This document shows positions 44,233 to 53,411 of a DNA stretch of 64,000 nt, piece after piece. Numbering within the stretch: position 1 is the stretch's first letter; every line of letters begins with the position of its first letter. The notes under the pieces are model-generated. The model saw only the letters and a program-made list of their open reading frames with translations, did not search any database and was not told where the DNA came from. A program made the translations under genes and the position numbers. This stretch comes from Chryseobacterium indologenes (GTDB lineage Bacteria; Bacteroidota; Bacteroidia; Flavobacteriales; Weeksellaceae): positions 124,001 through 188,000 of the forward strand of contig NZ_LJOD01000009.1 of assembly GCF_001295265.1 (NCBI RefSeq). Direction: 5' to 3'.

Positions 44233-45129
44233 CTATCTGTAGTCAATTCTGTTAGATTCTGTATCTTCAAGCTGTTTTACAATAGATTTTGGAATCTCAT
44301 CACTATCAATAGGAAAACTGACAGAATCTGAAATGAATGTTTTTCTGTCCGCTTTCTGAAATATTTCAAAAAGGGCAATAGGCTCCTGATTAAAACTGAT
44401 ACATGTACTTATAAAATGCAACTCATGGAGCTTATACTCTGGATTTTTGAGCTTTTCCTTAATATCTTTTATCCTTGAGATAAAGTGACGCTGTCGGATG
44501 AACGTATTGCTGTTCATAATGATGAATACGTAGTCTGAATAAGCGGTGACTTTTCCGAAATATTTGTGGTGGTCGCCTCCGCTTCTTTCAATAAAGTATT
44601 CCCCGGTAGTTTCAGACCTGTAGATTTCCATCGCAGAACGCCAGATGCGCTCTTCTTTTGCCTGTAAAGGGTTTTCAGGAAGATTTCTGTTATAAGAATA
44701 CCAACAGCCGATAAGACGGTCTAAAAGTGCTGTGTTCAGGCGTACATTATTCAGGTCTATTTTAAGATCATTAAAATTAAAGGATTCTGTGTTGGAATTA
44801 ATAAAATCAATATAATTTGAATATCCTAAAACCTTAACAATACTGCTTAGCTTAGCCAGGTTTGGCCTGCTTAAATCGGCACTTTCATTGAGCCTGTATT
44901 TCTTTAGCTTATTGATGATCAGATGTTCATACAGATAATTCAGCCCGAGAAGATCCGGTGCCTTCTTAATTCCTTTCTCTGTTTGGCTGGCAGAGATCAG
45001 CTCATTCAGCTCTTCACTGATATAAGCCCATTCGGTCTTGGTGACATCTTCCCAATGATTTTTCTTCAAAAAATGACGGCTTAAAAAATTCATCAGCTTT
45101 TCAAGGTGTAAAACATCTTCTTTTTTCAT
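44233..45129 (-). CDS. hypothetical protein
   Basis: 298 residues, not recognised. No signal or membrane segment. The N-terminal 120 residues look helical (KEDVLHLEKLMNFLSRHFLKK, then LGLNYLYEHLIINKLKKYRL), followed by an alpha/beta part with aromatic-rich strands (GEYFIERSGGDHHKYFGKV). The form, a helical head recalling bacterial regulators of the Bacteroidota XRE-like kind and a globular tail, is common in this group but unnamed. It is convergent with the LytTR gene. Confidence 0.65.
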   Translation of the reverse strand: MKKEDVLHLEKLMNFLSRHFLKKNHWEDVTKTEWAYISEELNELISASQTEKGIKKAPDLLGLNYLYEHLIINKLKKYRLNESADLSRPNLAKLSSIVKVLGYSNYIDFINSNTESFNFNDLKIDLNNVRLNTALLDRLIGCWYSYNRNLPENPLQAKEERIWRSAMEIYRSETTGEYFIERSGGDHHKYFGKVTAYSDYVFIIMNSNTFIRQRHFISRIKDIKEKLKNPEYKLHELHFISTCISFNQEPIALFEIFQKADRKTFISDSVSFPIDSDEIPKSIVKQLEDTESNRIDYR

Positions 45130-45243
45130 AGATTTATTTTGTAAGACTAATTTAAGATTTTTACAGAACTAAAAAAGGCCATAAGAAGACTTTTATATTT
45201 CAAAATCAAAAGATATTTGAGTAGAAAAATAAAAGTAAAGACA

Positions 45244-45954
45244 ATGGAAACAACAATTCAATTTAAAGACGAATTTCTCTGGAACAGATTACAGGGATTT
45301 TCATTAGATGCTTCCGATGCCGATTTCCCTTTTTCTAAAAAACTGGCTAAAGAAGAAAACTGGACTCCGGATTTCACTAAAAAAGCAATAGAAGAATATA
45401 AGAAGTTCATTTATCTGTGCTGTATTCTGCCTCACGGAGCCTCACCCAGTAAGATTGTAGACAAAGTGTGGCATATGCACCTGATTTACACCCAAAACTA
45501 CTGGGAAGAATTCTGTCCTCAGATCCTCAGAAGAAAGCTTCATCACCATCCTTCAAAAGGTGGACAGAATGAAAAGGACAGACATCAGGACTGGTTTCTG
45601 CATACGCTAAGACAATACAAAACCATCTTTCAGAAAGAAGCGCCTGAAGATATCTGGCAGGAAAAAATACAGGAAAAAAACCGGAAAAACGGGTTAAAGA
45701 AATTCCGGATTCTTCCTTTGTTTATGATTCCGTTCTTACTGTCATCCTGTCTGGGAGAAATTCTGAGCACTTTAGGAATACTCTTTTTTTCCATATTGGG
45801 GGTTACTATTTTCGGATCTGTTCTTTCATTATTCCCCGGAAGTAAAGGAGAAAACTCCAAAGATGGAGGAGGTGCTGGAGGATGCGGTGGCGGAAGCAGC
45901 TGTGGCGGTGGATGCGGCGGCGGTTGTGGCGGGTGCGGTGGATGTGGCGGTTAA
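45244..45954 (+). CDS. DUF1399-like membrane protein with Gly/Cys-rich tail
   Basis: 236 residues from the ATG at 45244 (METTIQFKDEFLWNRLQ). The N-terminal part has VDKVWHMHLIYTQNYWEEFC (about residues 78-97), the hallmark of the plant-type glycine-rich domain proteins (DUF1399/GRDP). Then come a hydrophobic region (about 150-200, probably two membrane passes) and a C-terminal low-complexity tail of GGCGGG and CGG units with eight or so Cys. Function is unknown; a Cys-rich cytoplasmic or periplasmic tail could bind metal. The next small membrane gene follows after 14 bases. Confidence 0.72.
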   Translation: METTIQFKDEFLWNRLQGFSLDASDADFPFSKKLAKEENWTPDFTKKAIEEYKKFIYLCCILPHGASPSKIVDKVWHMHLIYTQNYWEEFCPQILRRKLHHHPSKGGQNEKDRHQDWFLHTLRQYKTIFQKEAPEDIWQEKIQEKNRKNGLKKFRILPLFMIPFLLSSCLGEILSTLGILFFSILGVTIFGSVLSLFPGSKGENSKDGGGAGGCGGGSSCGGGCGGGCGGCGGCGG

Positions 45955-45968
45955 AAATAAATTAAGCT

Positions 45969-46322
45969 ATGAAAAATCTGACCATTCATTCAGTTCCGGT
46001 AATTACCAGCCTGATATGGCTTTACGCAGAAAATCATACCCTCAATCCATTAATGGTAAAAGGCCCGGAATTCCTGAAATTTTACCTGATCCTGATCCTG
46101 GGAACCTATCTTATCACTTTTTTCTTAAAAAGATCAGGAGGAACAGCGCTGAAAACGTCACTTTATTTTATCTCCCTTATCCTTATTCTCGGTATAATCA
46201 GGCTGGCAAGAGGAATAAGCCTTGGAAAACCGGTTGGCTTTCTGATAATGATTCTTATTATGGAAATAGTTGTAATAATGATTCTTATGTTTTATTATTT
46301 CAATCATAAGACTAAGGTATGA
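45969..46322 (+). CDS. small four-TM membrane protein
   Basis: 117 residues, four transmembrane segments, a short polar tail (YYFNHKTKV), not recognised. It is 14 bases downstream of the DUF1399-like gene and probably works with it. An overlapping frame on the same strand encodes a longer but non-membrane sequence and is a shadow. Confidence 0.65.
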   Translation: MKNLTIHSVPVITSLIWLYAENHTLNPLMVKGPEFLKFYLILILGTYLITFFLKRSGGTALKTSLYFISLILILGIIRLARGISLGKPVGFLIMILIMEIVVIMILMFYYFNHKTKV

Positions 46323-46339
46323 CAATACGGGGCAAAATA

Positions 46340-46374
46340 AAAAAATAACCCGAAACAGTCTGTTTCGGGTTGAT
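46340..46374. terminator. bidirectional intrinsic terminator
   Basis: Stem AACCCGAAAC/GTTTCGGGTT (46347-46356 with 46362-46371). The leftward side runs into ATTTTTTTATTTT, so it ends the small gene at 46380. It may also stop transcripts from the left. Confidence 0.8.
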
Positions 46375-46379
46375 ATAAT

Positions 46380-46589
46380 TTAAGATTTTTGCTGATCTTC
46401 CTGATCTGTTTTAAGGCCATATCTTCTGATTGCTGCTGAGGTAATGGCTACAAGAACTGTACACAGAAGAAGCTCTGATTTTTCAGGATGATAAATTTCC
46501 TGGTAGATATTATACCCTAACAGCATAGATACAATGAATAATAAAACACTGTTTACGGCGATGTACTGATGGTTTGAAGTCGTTTTCAT
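46380..46589 (-). CDS. hypothetical small membrane protein
   Basis: 69 residues, two predicted membrane segments (about 9-28 and 37-53) and a polar C-terminus (GLKTDQEDQQKS). Not recognised. It stands alone between mnmA and a terminator. Confidence 0.55.
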   Translation of the reverse strand: MKTTSNHQYIAVNSVLLFIVSMLLGYNIYQEIYHPEKSELLLCTVLVAITSAAIRRYGLKTDQEDQQKS

Positions 46590-46667
46590 AATGATATTTT
46601 TATTGTTATTTACTGAGTAAGTATCACAATTTAAAATACGTTACAAAAAAGATCAAAAAATTTTCTT

Positions 46668-47855
46668 TTATGAAATGACCCCGCTCCCGATCAGCTCTTC
46701 CCCGATATACCATGAAGCAAACTGTCCTTCTGCAATAGCCGACTGCGGCTCATCAAATTCAATATAAAAAGCATCATCAAACTGATAAAGAACAGCTTTC
46801 TGTAACGGCTGCCTGTATCTGAACCTTGCCATAACCTCCATTGATCCTCCGTTGTCAAGCCTCATATCTTCGCGTACCCAGTGGAGCTCAGGATTCTCAA
46901 TTTTTAATGCTTTTCTGTATAATCCCGGGAAGCCGTGTCCTTCACCTACAAAAAGAATGTTGTTTTCCATATCTCTGGAGACGATAAAACAGCTTTCTTT
47001 ATGGCCGCCTATCCCAAGGCCTTTGCTTTGTCCGATTGTGAAAAACTGGGCGCCCTGATGCTTTCCGATTACTTTTCCGTCAGACTTTTTATAATGGATT
47101 TTCCTGGATAAAAATTCAAGCTCTTCCTGTTTTGAAGAAAATTCCGGAGCTTCACCGGCAAAAAGTGGTGAATCTTTAAAGATCTCAACAATTTCACCTT
47201 CTTTCGGAACCAATTGCTGCTGTAAAAACTGGGGCAGGCTCACCTTTCCGATGAAACACAATCCCTGGGAGTCTTTTTTATCAGCAGTTACAAGCCCGAT
47301 TTCCTTTGCAATTTCTCGTACCTGAGGCTTTGTAAGTTCCCCGATAGGAAACAACGCCCTGGAAAGCTGGTCCTGGCTCAGCTGGCATAGGAAGTACGAT
47401 TGATCTTTGTTATTGTCTTTTCCGGCAAGTAGATGGAAAATTTCCTTTCCGTTTTCGTCGAAAGTTGAGGTTACCCTGGCATAATGTCCTGTTGCCACCT
47501 TATCTGCTCCCAGAGACATTGCTGTTTTCATAAAAACATCAAATTTTACCTCACGGTTGCACAATACATCAGGATTTGGGGTTCTTCCTTTCTCATATTC
47601 GGCAAACATATAATCTACAATACGCTCTTTGTAAAGCTCGCTCATATCAATAACCTGAAACGGAATTCCCAATTTCTGAGCTACCATAAGCGCATCATTA
47701 CTGTCTTCAATCCAGGGACACTCGTCCTCTAAAGTTACCGACGCATCATTCCAGTTCCTCATGAACAGAGCCACTACTTCATGGCCTTGCTGTTGTAGCA
47801 AATATGCTGTAACACTGGAATCTACACCTCCGGAGAGGCCTACTACTATTTTCAT
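46668..47855 (-). CDS. mnmA: tRNA-specific 2-thiouridylase MnmA
   Basis: 395 residues. MnmA adenylates U34 of Lys, Glu and Gln tRNAs and transfers sulfur from a persulfide. The PP-loop is [15 protein letters not shown]. The first catalytic Cys is in [12 protein letters not shown] and the second in [15 protein letters not shown] and DQSYFLCQL are family motifs. The C-terminal OB-like barrel is intact. With mnmG it gives the window two enzymes of the same wobble-uridine pathway, though not in one operon. Confidence 0.97.
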   Translation of the reverse strand: MKIVVGLSGGVDSSVTAYLLQQQGHEVVALFMRNWNDASVTLEDECPWIEDSNDALMVAQKLGIPFQVIDMSELYKERIVDYMFAEYEKGRTPNPDVLCNREVKFDVFMKTAMSLGADKVATGHYARVTSTFDENGKEIFHLLAGKDNNKDQSYFLCQLSQDQLSRALFPIGELTKPQVREIAKEIGLVTADKKDSQGLCFIGKVSLPQFLQQQLVPKEGEIVEIFKDSPLFAGEAPEFSSKQEELEFLSRKIHYKKSDGKVIGKHQGAQFFTIGQSKGLGIGGHKESCFIVSRDMENNILFVGEGHGFPGLYRKALKIENPELHWVREDMRLDNGGSMEVMARFRYRQPLQKAVLYQFDDAFYIEFDEPQSAIAEGQFASWYIGEELIGSGVIS

Positions 47856-47971
47856 TCTATTTCAATTTTACGGAACTCTTAACGGGAGTCCTTAGTTTGA
47901 TCCGGCAAAAATACAATTAAAAAAATTCGTAAAAAAACCATAATTTTAAACATTGATAAAAACGATAGTAT

Positions 47972-48499
47972 ATGAAAAAGTTTATTATTCCTCTCATGTT
48001 GATGCTTTCAGTACCGGCATTTTCACAGGTTTCAGTAGGTACACAGGCTCAGGAAAATAACAAATGGACCTTTGGGGGCGGAATTGGTCTGGGCTTCGGA
48101 AGTAACAGCGCTTTTTATCTGCAGGCTTCACCCAGAGTAGGGTACAGATTGACGAATGACCTGGAAGCCGGTGTTATGGGAAGTGTTTCCTGGCAGACTT
48201 CGGATTTTTACAGATCAACAATGTTCGGAGTTGGGCCGTTTGCCAATTATTATTTTGCACGGTCATTTTATGTGGGGGCTAATCTCCAGCATTATTTTAT
48301 CAATTATAAAGATAAATATTACGATTATAAATTCAATGAAGAAGAAACAGCACTGTACCTTGGAGGCGGTTATATGCAGAGAATAGGAGGCAACTCTTTC
48401 ATGCAGATCGGTTTGATGTACAACGTATTATGGAAAGAAAATTCCAGCGTATTTTCAAGCGGTCTGATCCCCAATATAGGTTTTGTGATAGGAATGTAA
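47972..48499 (+). CDS. outer-membrane beta-barrel protein
   Basis: 175 residues with a signal peptide (KKFIIPLMLMLSVPAFSQ). The rest alternates hydrophobic and polar residues in the manner of an eight-strand barrel (GGGIGLGFGSNSAFYLQASP, VGYRLTNDLEAGVMG). Porin-family small barrels of this type are frequent in Chryseobacterium. Function is unknown. A terminator shared with the convergent gene follows. Confidence 0.8.
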   Translation: MKKFIIPLMLMLSVPAFSQVSVGTQAQENNKWTFGGGIGLGFGSNSAFYLQASPRVGYRLTNDLEAGVMGSVSWQTSDFYRSTMFGVGPFANYYFARSFYVGANLQHYFINYKDKYYDYKFNEEETALYLGGGYMQRIGGNSFMQIGLMYNVLWKENSSVFSSGLIPNIGFVIGM

Positions 48500-48530
48500 T
48501 CTTCAGCCTATCCGTACGATACAACAAAAA

Positions 48531-48553
48531 ACGCCGGGAAAAATGCCCGGCGT
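48531..48553. terminator. bidirectional intrinsic terminator
   Basis: Stem ACGCCGGG/CCCGGCGT (48531-48538 with 48546-48553), with A/T-rich flanks on both sides, between two convergent genes. Confidence 0.85.
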
Positions 48554-48559
48554 ATACTT

Positions 48560-50341
48560 TTATTTTTTTATGATCAGTTTAAAGGTTTTTACAGGTGTTT
48601 TATCGGTTTTCCTTACAGATAACAGATAACTGCCATTGCTCAGTTTACCGGAGAGCCTGAAATGTTCTTCCCTGTTTTTTGAAGTTAAATCAGAATGAAC
48701 GAGTCTTCCGGACATATCGGTAATGTTGATCAGATAGGATTCTTTTTCTAAAACAGATCCTTTTAAGCTGAAATTTCCGTTATTGGGGTTGTTGTAAAGA
48801 ACCAGATCTTTTGAAACATTAGTTTCAGAAGCAGAAAGAACTGTTGAACTGAATTTAGCAAGAAATCCTGCTTTTCCGCGGGTTTCAGTAGGCGGATAAA
48901 TTATATTTTGCTGATGTCCGTTAGCAGAACTGAATCCATTTGGATTTTCGGTGTTACCAAAAAGGTAGAATGCATTTGTGTTTTTTGAGAATTTACAGCC
49001 AATATCTGTAAGGTAGTAATATCCATTAGTTTCCGTACTGTTAAACCCTCCATAATAAGAAGTGAAAAGATGTGATCCTGAAGTGGTAAACATAGAAAAG
49101 AAAGCATCATCCCTTGCTGGATTGGGCTTAGTGGGGCCATAAGTTCCGGGTGATGCTATGTTCTGACTTCCCTGCGAAGTTCCTGCGAAGAGTATTTTGT
49201 CATCTTTTACATCAAGGAAATTATAGGAAGATACAAAATCAAGGTCGTCACCTCCCAGATATGTGCTCCATGCCCGTTTTCCGTTGTCATCAAATTTTGT
49301 CAGAAAAAGATCAAGCCAACCTGTAGACTGCTGCTTATAAGCCCCCTCTGTAGCATAATAGGTGCTGGGATTTACGGTACTTCCTGCCAGATAAATACCG
49401 GTAGAAGTTGCTTTTATACCAATAATCTGACCGGATGCAGTCTGAGGAATTCCGTAATAAGTCCCCCACATTCTTTTTCCGGTATTTCCGTCAATCTTAG
49501 AAAAAAACTGCTTTGATTTTTCCGATTGAAAAGCTCCTGGAGTTGCAAGAACAGAGCTCGTTTCATCAAGCTCATCACTTCCTGCAATATAAAGATCATT
49601 GTCAAAAGCATTGAGGCAATAAATGAGTTTGGAAGGCGTGTAAGTTGCCCATATTTTCTGTCCTTGCAGATTAAGCTTTACGAGATAAGAATTGGCCAGT
49701 GGAACTCCGCTTAAATCAGGAACAACGGTGAAGGCAGGCTGAAAGGTTCCGGGGTCTCCAAGGTTCTGCCAGGTAGTTGTACCGGTAATGTATATATTTC
49801 CCTGCTCATCATCTGCCAGAGTATACGAGCTTCCGCCGGGAACGTAGGTCTTCCACAAAAGTTGGTTATTTTCATCATATTTTGAAAGAATAGCATCATT
49901 ATTGGTTACCGATTCGGGAAGCCAGACTCCGGAAGGCAGTGGTGAGTTTGGTTCTGCTTTCTCAACATAATAGATATTTCCGGCCTGATCTCTGAAACGG
50001 ACATAATTTCCAAAGAAGGGATACTCTGAAAGAAGCATATTTCCGGATGAAGAGAGCTTTCCGTAAAATTCATTGGTATAAGGTGATGTTGCTGAAGGAG
50101 TAAAAAGATGTCCTCCGGGAGTAACAAACTGGTTGTAATAAGCAGCAGGCTGTACGGGATTATTTATATCATGGCCCGAAATTCCGTCTGTTATAATAGA
50201 ATGAGTATCAGGGTCTTCATAAATAGATGAAATTTCAGTATTGAAACCTCCTAAATAAGTTGCCCAATCCCGTTGATAAGGGAAATTTTGAGAGGATAAA
50301 AGGGTTGGGAGTAAAATAAGAAACAGATGTTTTGATTTCAT
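48560..50341 (-). CDS. secreted T9SS cargo with SBBP-like beta-propeller repeats
   Basis: 593 residues with a signal peptide (SKHLFLILLPTLLSSQ). Repeated units of about 60-70 residues contain WATYLGG, WGTYYG and WSTYLGG-type strands plus DDNGKRAW, YLAGST and NIYITGTT, the pattern of SBBP/Kelch-like seven-bladed propellers. The last 80 residues are a T9SS type A sorting domain (LVLYNNPNNGNFSLKG, ITDMSGRLV, GSYLLSV). It is thus exported through the type IX system; its ligand is unknown. Confidence 0.85.
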   Translation of the reverse strand: MKSKHLFLILLPTLLSSQNFPYQRDWATYLGGFNTEISSIYEDPDTHSIITDGISGHDINNPVQPAAYYNQFVTPGGHLFTPSATSPYTNEFYGKLSSSGNMLLSEYPFFGNYVRFRDQAGNIYYVEKAEPNSPLPSGVWLPESVTNNDAILSKYDENNQLLWKTYVPGGSSYTLADDEQGNIYITGTTTWQNLGDPGTFQPAFTVVPDLSGVPLANSYLVKLNLQGQKIWATYTPSKLIYCLNAFDNDLYIAGSDELDETSSVLATPGAFQSEKSKQFFSKIDGNTGKRMWGTYYGIPQTASGQIIGIKATSTGIYLAGSTVNPSTYYATEGAYKQQSTGWLDLFLTKFDDNGKRAWSTYLGGDDLDFVSSYNFLDVKDDKILFAGTSQGSQNIASPGTYGPTKPNPARDDAFFSMFTTSGSHLFTSYYGGFNSTETNGYYYLTDIGCKFSKNTNAFYLFGNTENPNGFSSANGHQQNIIYPPTETRGKAGFLAKFSSTVLSASETNVSKDLVLYNNPNNGNFSLKGSVLEKESYLINITDMSGRLVHSDLTSKNREEHFRLSGKLSNGSYLLSVRKTDKTPVKTFKLIIKK

Positions 50342-50373
50342 AACATATTTGATATTTCTTGGTTTTTAGCAGG

Positions 50374-50382
50374 TTATCCACA
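50374..50382 (+). other. isolated perfect DnaA box
   Basis: TTATCCACA, the exact E. coli-type consensus, in the promoter gap of the T9SS cargo gene. A single box without neighbours may be chance or a regulatory titration site, not an origin. Confidence 0.3.
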
Positions 50383-50446
50383 AAAATAGGAAAACAAAAA
50401 CGAATAATATTCATCGATTGGAGATAAAATGAAAATATAAAATAAA

Positions 50447-50475
50447 AAAAGCACCGGATTTTTTCCGATGCTTTT
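50447..50475 (-). terminator. intrinsic terminator after clpC
   Basis: Leftward stem AAAGCATCGGA/TCCGGTGCTTT (one G-T pair) followed by a T run, about 25 bases beyond the clpC stop. Confidence 0.85.
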
Positions 50476-50499
50476 CATTATGATTAAACTCTATTTACT

Positions 50500-53034
50500 T
50501 TAAGATTGAGAAGACTTTTCAGCCGTTTTTTTAGGTTTTGATGCCTTTCCGGTTAATCCGTCTTTCGCTTCATTCAGGTCAAGAATTACTGTTTCACCTT
50601 CGTTTAGCTGTTTGTTAACCAGCATTTCAGCCAATAGATCCTCAATGTATTTCTGGATAGCACGTTTCAGTGGTCTTGCACCGAAATCTTTATCCCATCC
50701 TTTTTCAGAGATGAAATCTTTTGCTTCTTCAGTAAGTTCTACTTTGTAGCCTAGTTTTTCCAGTCTTCCGTAAAGCTTATTCAGCTCAATATCAATGATT
50801 TTCTTGATATCGTCCTGTACAAGAGAGTTGAAGATCACAATATCATCAATTCTGTTCAGGAATTCCGGAGCAAATGCTTTTTTAAGGGCATTTTCAATGG
50901 TGCTTCTCGCTCTTGAGTCTGAAGTTGTCTTTTTAGCCGAAGTCCCAAATCCTACACCATCTCCGAAATCTTTAAGATCTCTTGTTCCGATATTGGAAGT
51001 AAGGATGATGATGGTATTTCTGAAATCAATCTTTCTTCCTAAGCTGTCAGTCACGTGGCCTTCATCTAGAATCTGTAAAAGAATATTGAATACATCCGGG
51101 TGAGCTTTCTCAATTTCATCCAAAAGAACCACAGCATAAGGTTTTCTTCTTACGGCTTCTGTCAGCTGACCACCTTCTTCATACCCTACATATCCCGGAG
51201 GCGCTCCTACTAACCTTGAAACGGCAAATTTTTCCATGTATTCACTCATGTCAATACGGATAAGAGACTCATCAGATTCAAATAATTCTCTTGCCATTAC
51301 TTTAGCCAGCTCGGTTTTACCAACCCCGGTAGTACCAAGGAAAATAAATGTTCCGATAGGGCGGTTAGGATCTTTCAGACCGGCTCTGTTTCTTTGGATA
51401 GCCTTAACAACTTTTTTCACGGCATCTTCCTGTCCTATCACTTTTCCGTTAAGCTTTTCATCCATCTGAGCGAGTTTGTCAAGCTCATTTTTGCCGACTT
51501 TCGTTACAGGAACTCCACTCATCATAGAAACCACTTCTGCAACATTTTCTTCGGTTACGGTTTCTTTTTTCTCTTTTACATCTTTATCCCACTTATCCTG
51601 GGCGGCATTAAGCTCCATCTGAAGACGTTCTTCTTCGTCTTTAAGCTTTCTTGCTTCAAGATAATCCTGGGCTTTTACTGCTTTCTGCTTCAGTTCCTTG
51701 ATATCTTCGATCTTTTTCTCAAAATCAATGATTTCAGTAGGCACTTTCATATTTTTAATATATACTCTGGAACCGGCTTCATCCATTGCGTCAATCGCTT
51801 TGTCTGGTAAGAAACGGTCCGTAATATATCTCGACGTAAGATTAACACACGCTGCAATGGCTTCAGGAGTATAAATTACATTGTGATGCTCTTCATACTT
51901 ATCTTTGATCTGGTTCAGAATCTGAATGGTTTCATCAATAGAAGTTGGTTCTACCATTACTTTCTGGAATCTTCTTTCCAAAGCGCCGTCTTTCTCTATA
52001 TACTGACGGTATTCATCCAGAGTAGTTGCTCCGATGCATTGAATTTCACCCCTTGCCAAAGCAGGTTTGAACATATTAGAAGCATCTAAACTTCCAGTGG
52101 AACTTCCGGCGCCTACAATGGTGTGAAGCTCATCAATAAACAGGATCACATCACGGTTCTTTTCCAGCTCCGTCATGATGGCCTTCATTCTTTCTTCAAA
52201 CTGACCACGGTATTTTGTTCCTGCCACTAAACTGGCAAGATCCAGAGTGATCACACGTTTCCCGTAAAGAACTCTTGATACTTTTTTCTGTTGAATTCTT
52301 AAAGCTAATCCTTCTGCAATCGCAGATTTACCAACTCCTGGCTCACCAATAAGAAGCGGGTTGTTTTTCTTTCTACGGGACAGGATTTGAGAAACACGTT
52401 CAATTTCCTTTTCACGTCCTATTACAGGGTCTAATTTTCCGTCTCTTGCCAAAGAAGTTAGGTCCCGGCCAAAGTTATCCAGTGTAGGAGTTTTACTTTT
52501 CGCCGAACCCAGATTTCCTGTAGGCTTCCTCATCTGCTCAAAATCCTCTCTTTCATCGTCGTCGTCATAAGCACTCATTTGTGGTGCCTGCCCGGAATTT
52601 TTCAGCATCGTCTGATACTCTCTTGAAACGCCTTCATAGTCAATGTCGTAAGCTCCTAAAATGTTGGAAGTAGGATCCTCATATTTATAAAGAATGCCTA
52701 AGAGCAAATGAACGGTATTAATTTCATTGCTTTTATATTGTCTGCATTCCAGCTCTGCACGCTTAATGGCATGATCAGCCATCTTGGTGAAAGAAATATT
52801 GGTAACTTCCTCAGAAATAGGATTTAAACTTGCTGTATTTAGAGTTTCAATTTTTCTTCTGATTTGTGTTAAATCCGCATTAAGGTTTTGAAGGATTTCT
52901 TTTGCAGAGTTTTCCGTCTTTATAATACCTAAAAGTAGGTGTTCTGTATTAAGAAATTCACTTTTCAGCCTTTTAGCTTCGCTCTTGCTTTGTTTGAACA
53001 CCTGGCTCAAACCTTGTGAAAACTTATAATCCAT
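50500..53034 (-). CDS. clpC: ATP-dependent Clp protease ATP-binding subunit ClpC
   Basis: 844 residues from the ATG at 53034 (MDYKFSQGLSQVFKQ); a longer frame adds four residues. It has a double Clp-N adaptor domain (about 4-145), AAA domain 1 with Walker A GEPGVGKSAIA, a middle region containing a UVR-type coiled segment (YLEARKLKDEEERLQ), and AAA domain 2 with GTTGVGKTELAK and DEIEKAHPDV. The middle region is the short type of ClpC rather than the long propeller of ClpB. It unfolds substrates for ClpP and controls stress regulators in other bacteria. Confidence 0.96.
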   Translation of the reverse strand: MDYKFSQGLSQVFKQSKSEAKRLKSEFLNTEHLLLGIIKTENSAKEILQNLNADLTQIRRKIETLNTASLNPISEEVTNISFTKMADHAIKRAELECRQYKSNEINTVHLLLGILYKYEDPTSNILGAYDIDYEGVSREYQTMLKNSGQAPQMSAYDDDDEREDFEQMRKPTGNLGSAKSKTPTLDNFGRDLTSLARDGKLDPVIGREKEIERVSQILSRRKKNNPLLIGEPGVGKSAIAEGLALRIQQKKVSRVLYGKRVITLDLASLVAGTKYRGQFEERMKAIMTELEKNRDVILFIDELHTIVGAGSSTGSLDASNMFKPALARGEIQCIGATTLDEYRQYIEKDGALERRFQKVMVEPTSIDETIQILNQIKDKYEEHHNVIYTPEAIAACVNLTSRYITDRFLPDKAIDAMDEAGSRVYIKNMKVPTEIIDFEKKIEDIKELKQKAVKAQDYLEARKLKDEEERLQMELNAAQDKWDKDVKEKKETVTEENVAEVVSMMSGVPVTKVGKNELDKLAQMDEKLNGKVIGQEDAVKKVVKAIQRNRAGLKDPNRPIGTFIFLGTTGVGKTELAKVMARELFESDESLIRIDMSEYMEKFAVSRLVGAPPGYVGYEEGGQLTEAVRRKPYAVVLLDEIEKAHPDVFNILLQILDEGHVTDSLGRKIDFRNTIIILTSNIGTRDLKDFGDGVGFGTSAKKTTSDSRARSTIENALKKAFAPEFLNRIDDIVIFNSLVQDDIKKIIDIELNKLYGRLEKLGYKVELTEEAKDFISEKGWDKDFGARPLKRAIQKYIEDLLAEMLVNKQLNEGETVILDLNEAKDGLTGKASKPKKTAEKSSQS

Positions 53035-53186
53035 AATATATCTCATTAGAATAAAGGCTGCGGTGCCATTTATTCATTATCTAAATTACAAATATTTTAC
53101 CAAAAAACAATTAATGACTTTATGGCAGAAAAAATTTTATTATCTTATTGAAAATGATTAAGTTTGTGATCCTTAAATTTTCCCCC

Positions 53187-53411
53187 ATGGATTCCAATAT
53201 CACAACTTATATAGGCTATTCTGCTTCAGTTTTTATCGTGCTGAGTTTCATTCTGAAAGATGTAAGAAAAATTAGGGTGGTCAATATGATAGGCTGTATA
53301 TGCTTTGTTATTTATGGCATCTATAACGGATGGCTTTGGCCGGTTATTATTCCGAACGGATTGATCTGCTTTATACAGATCTATCATCTGATGATCGGAA
53401 ATAAAAAATGA
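53187..53411 (+). CDS. small YgjV-like membrane protein
   Basis: 74 residues from the ATG at 53187 (MDSNITTYIGYSASV); a TTG 39 bases earlier is possible but adds a polar leader. Three hydrophobic segments. The sequence SASVFIVLSFILKDVRKIR ... IGCICFVIYGIYNGWLWPV is typical of a Bacteroidota family sometimes mislabelled as uroporphyrinogen decarboxylase. The stop overlaps the glycosyltransferase start (ATGA). Confidence 0.75.
   Translation: MDSNITTYIGYSASVFIVLSFILKDVRKIRVVNMIGCICFVIYGIYNGWLWPVIIPNGLICFIQIYHLMIGNKK

Noticed and set aside
45863..46309. A 148-codon frame overlapping the DUF1399-like tail and the four-TM gene.
   Set aside because: It begins inside the Gly/Cys tail in another frame as an Ala/Val-rich repeat and then shadows a membrane protein.
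50374..50382. A second origin at the perfect DnaA box TTATCCACA.
   Set aside because: It is single, without neighbouring boxes or an AT-rich element; kept only as a minor feature.
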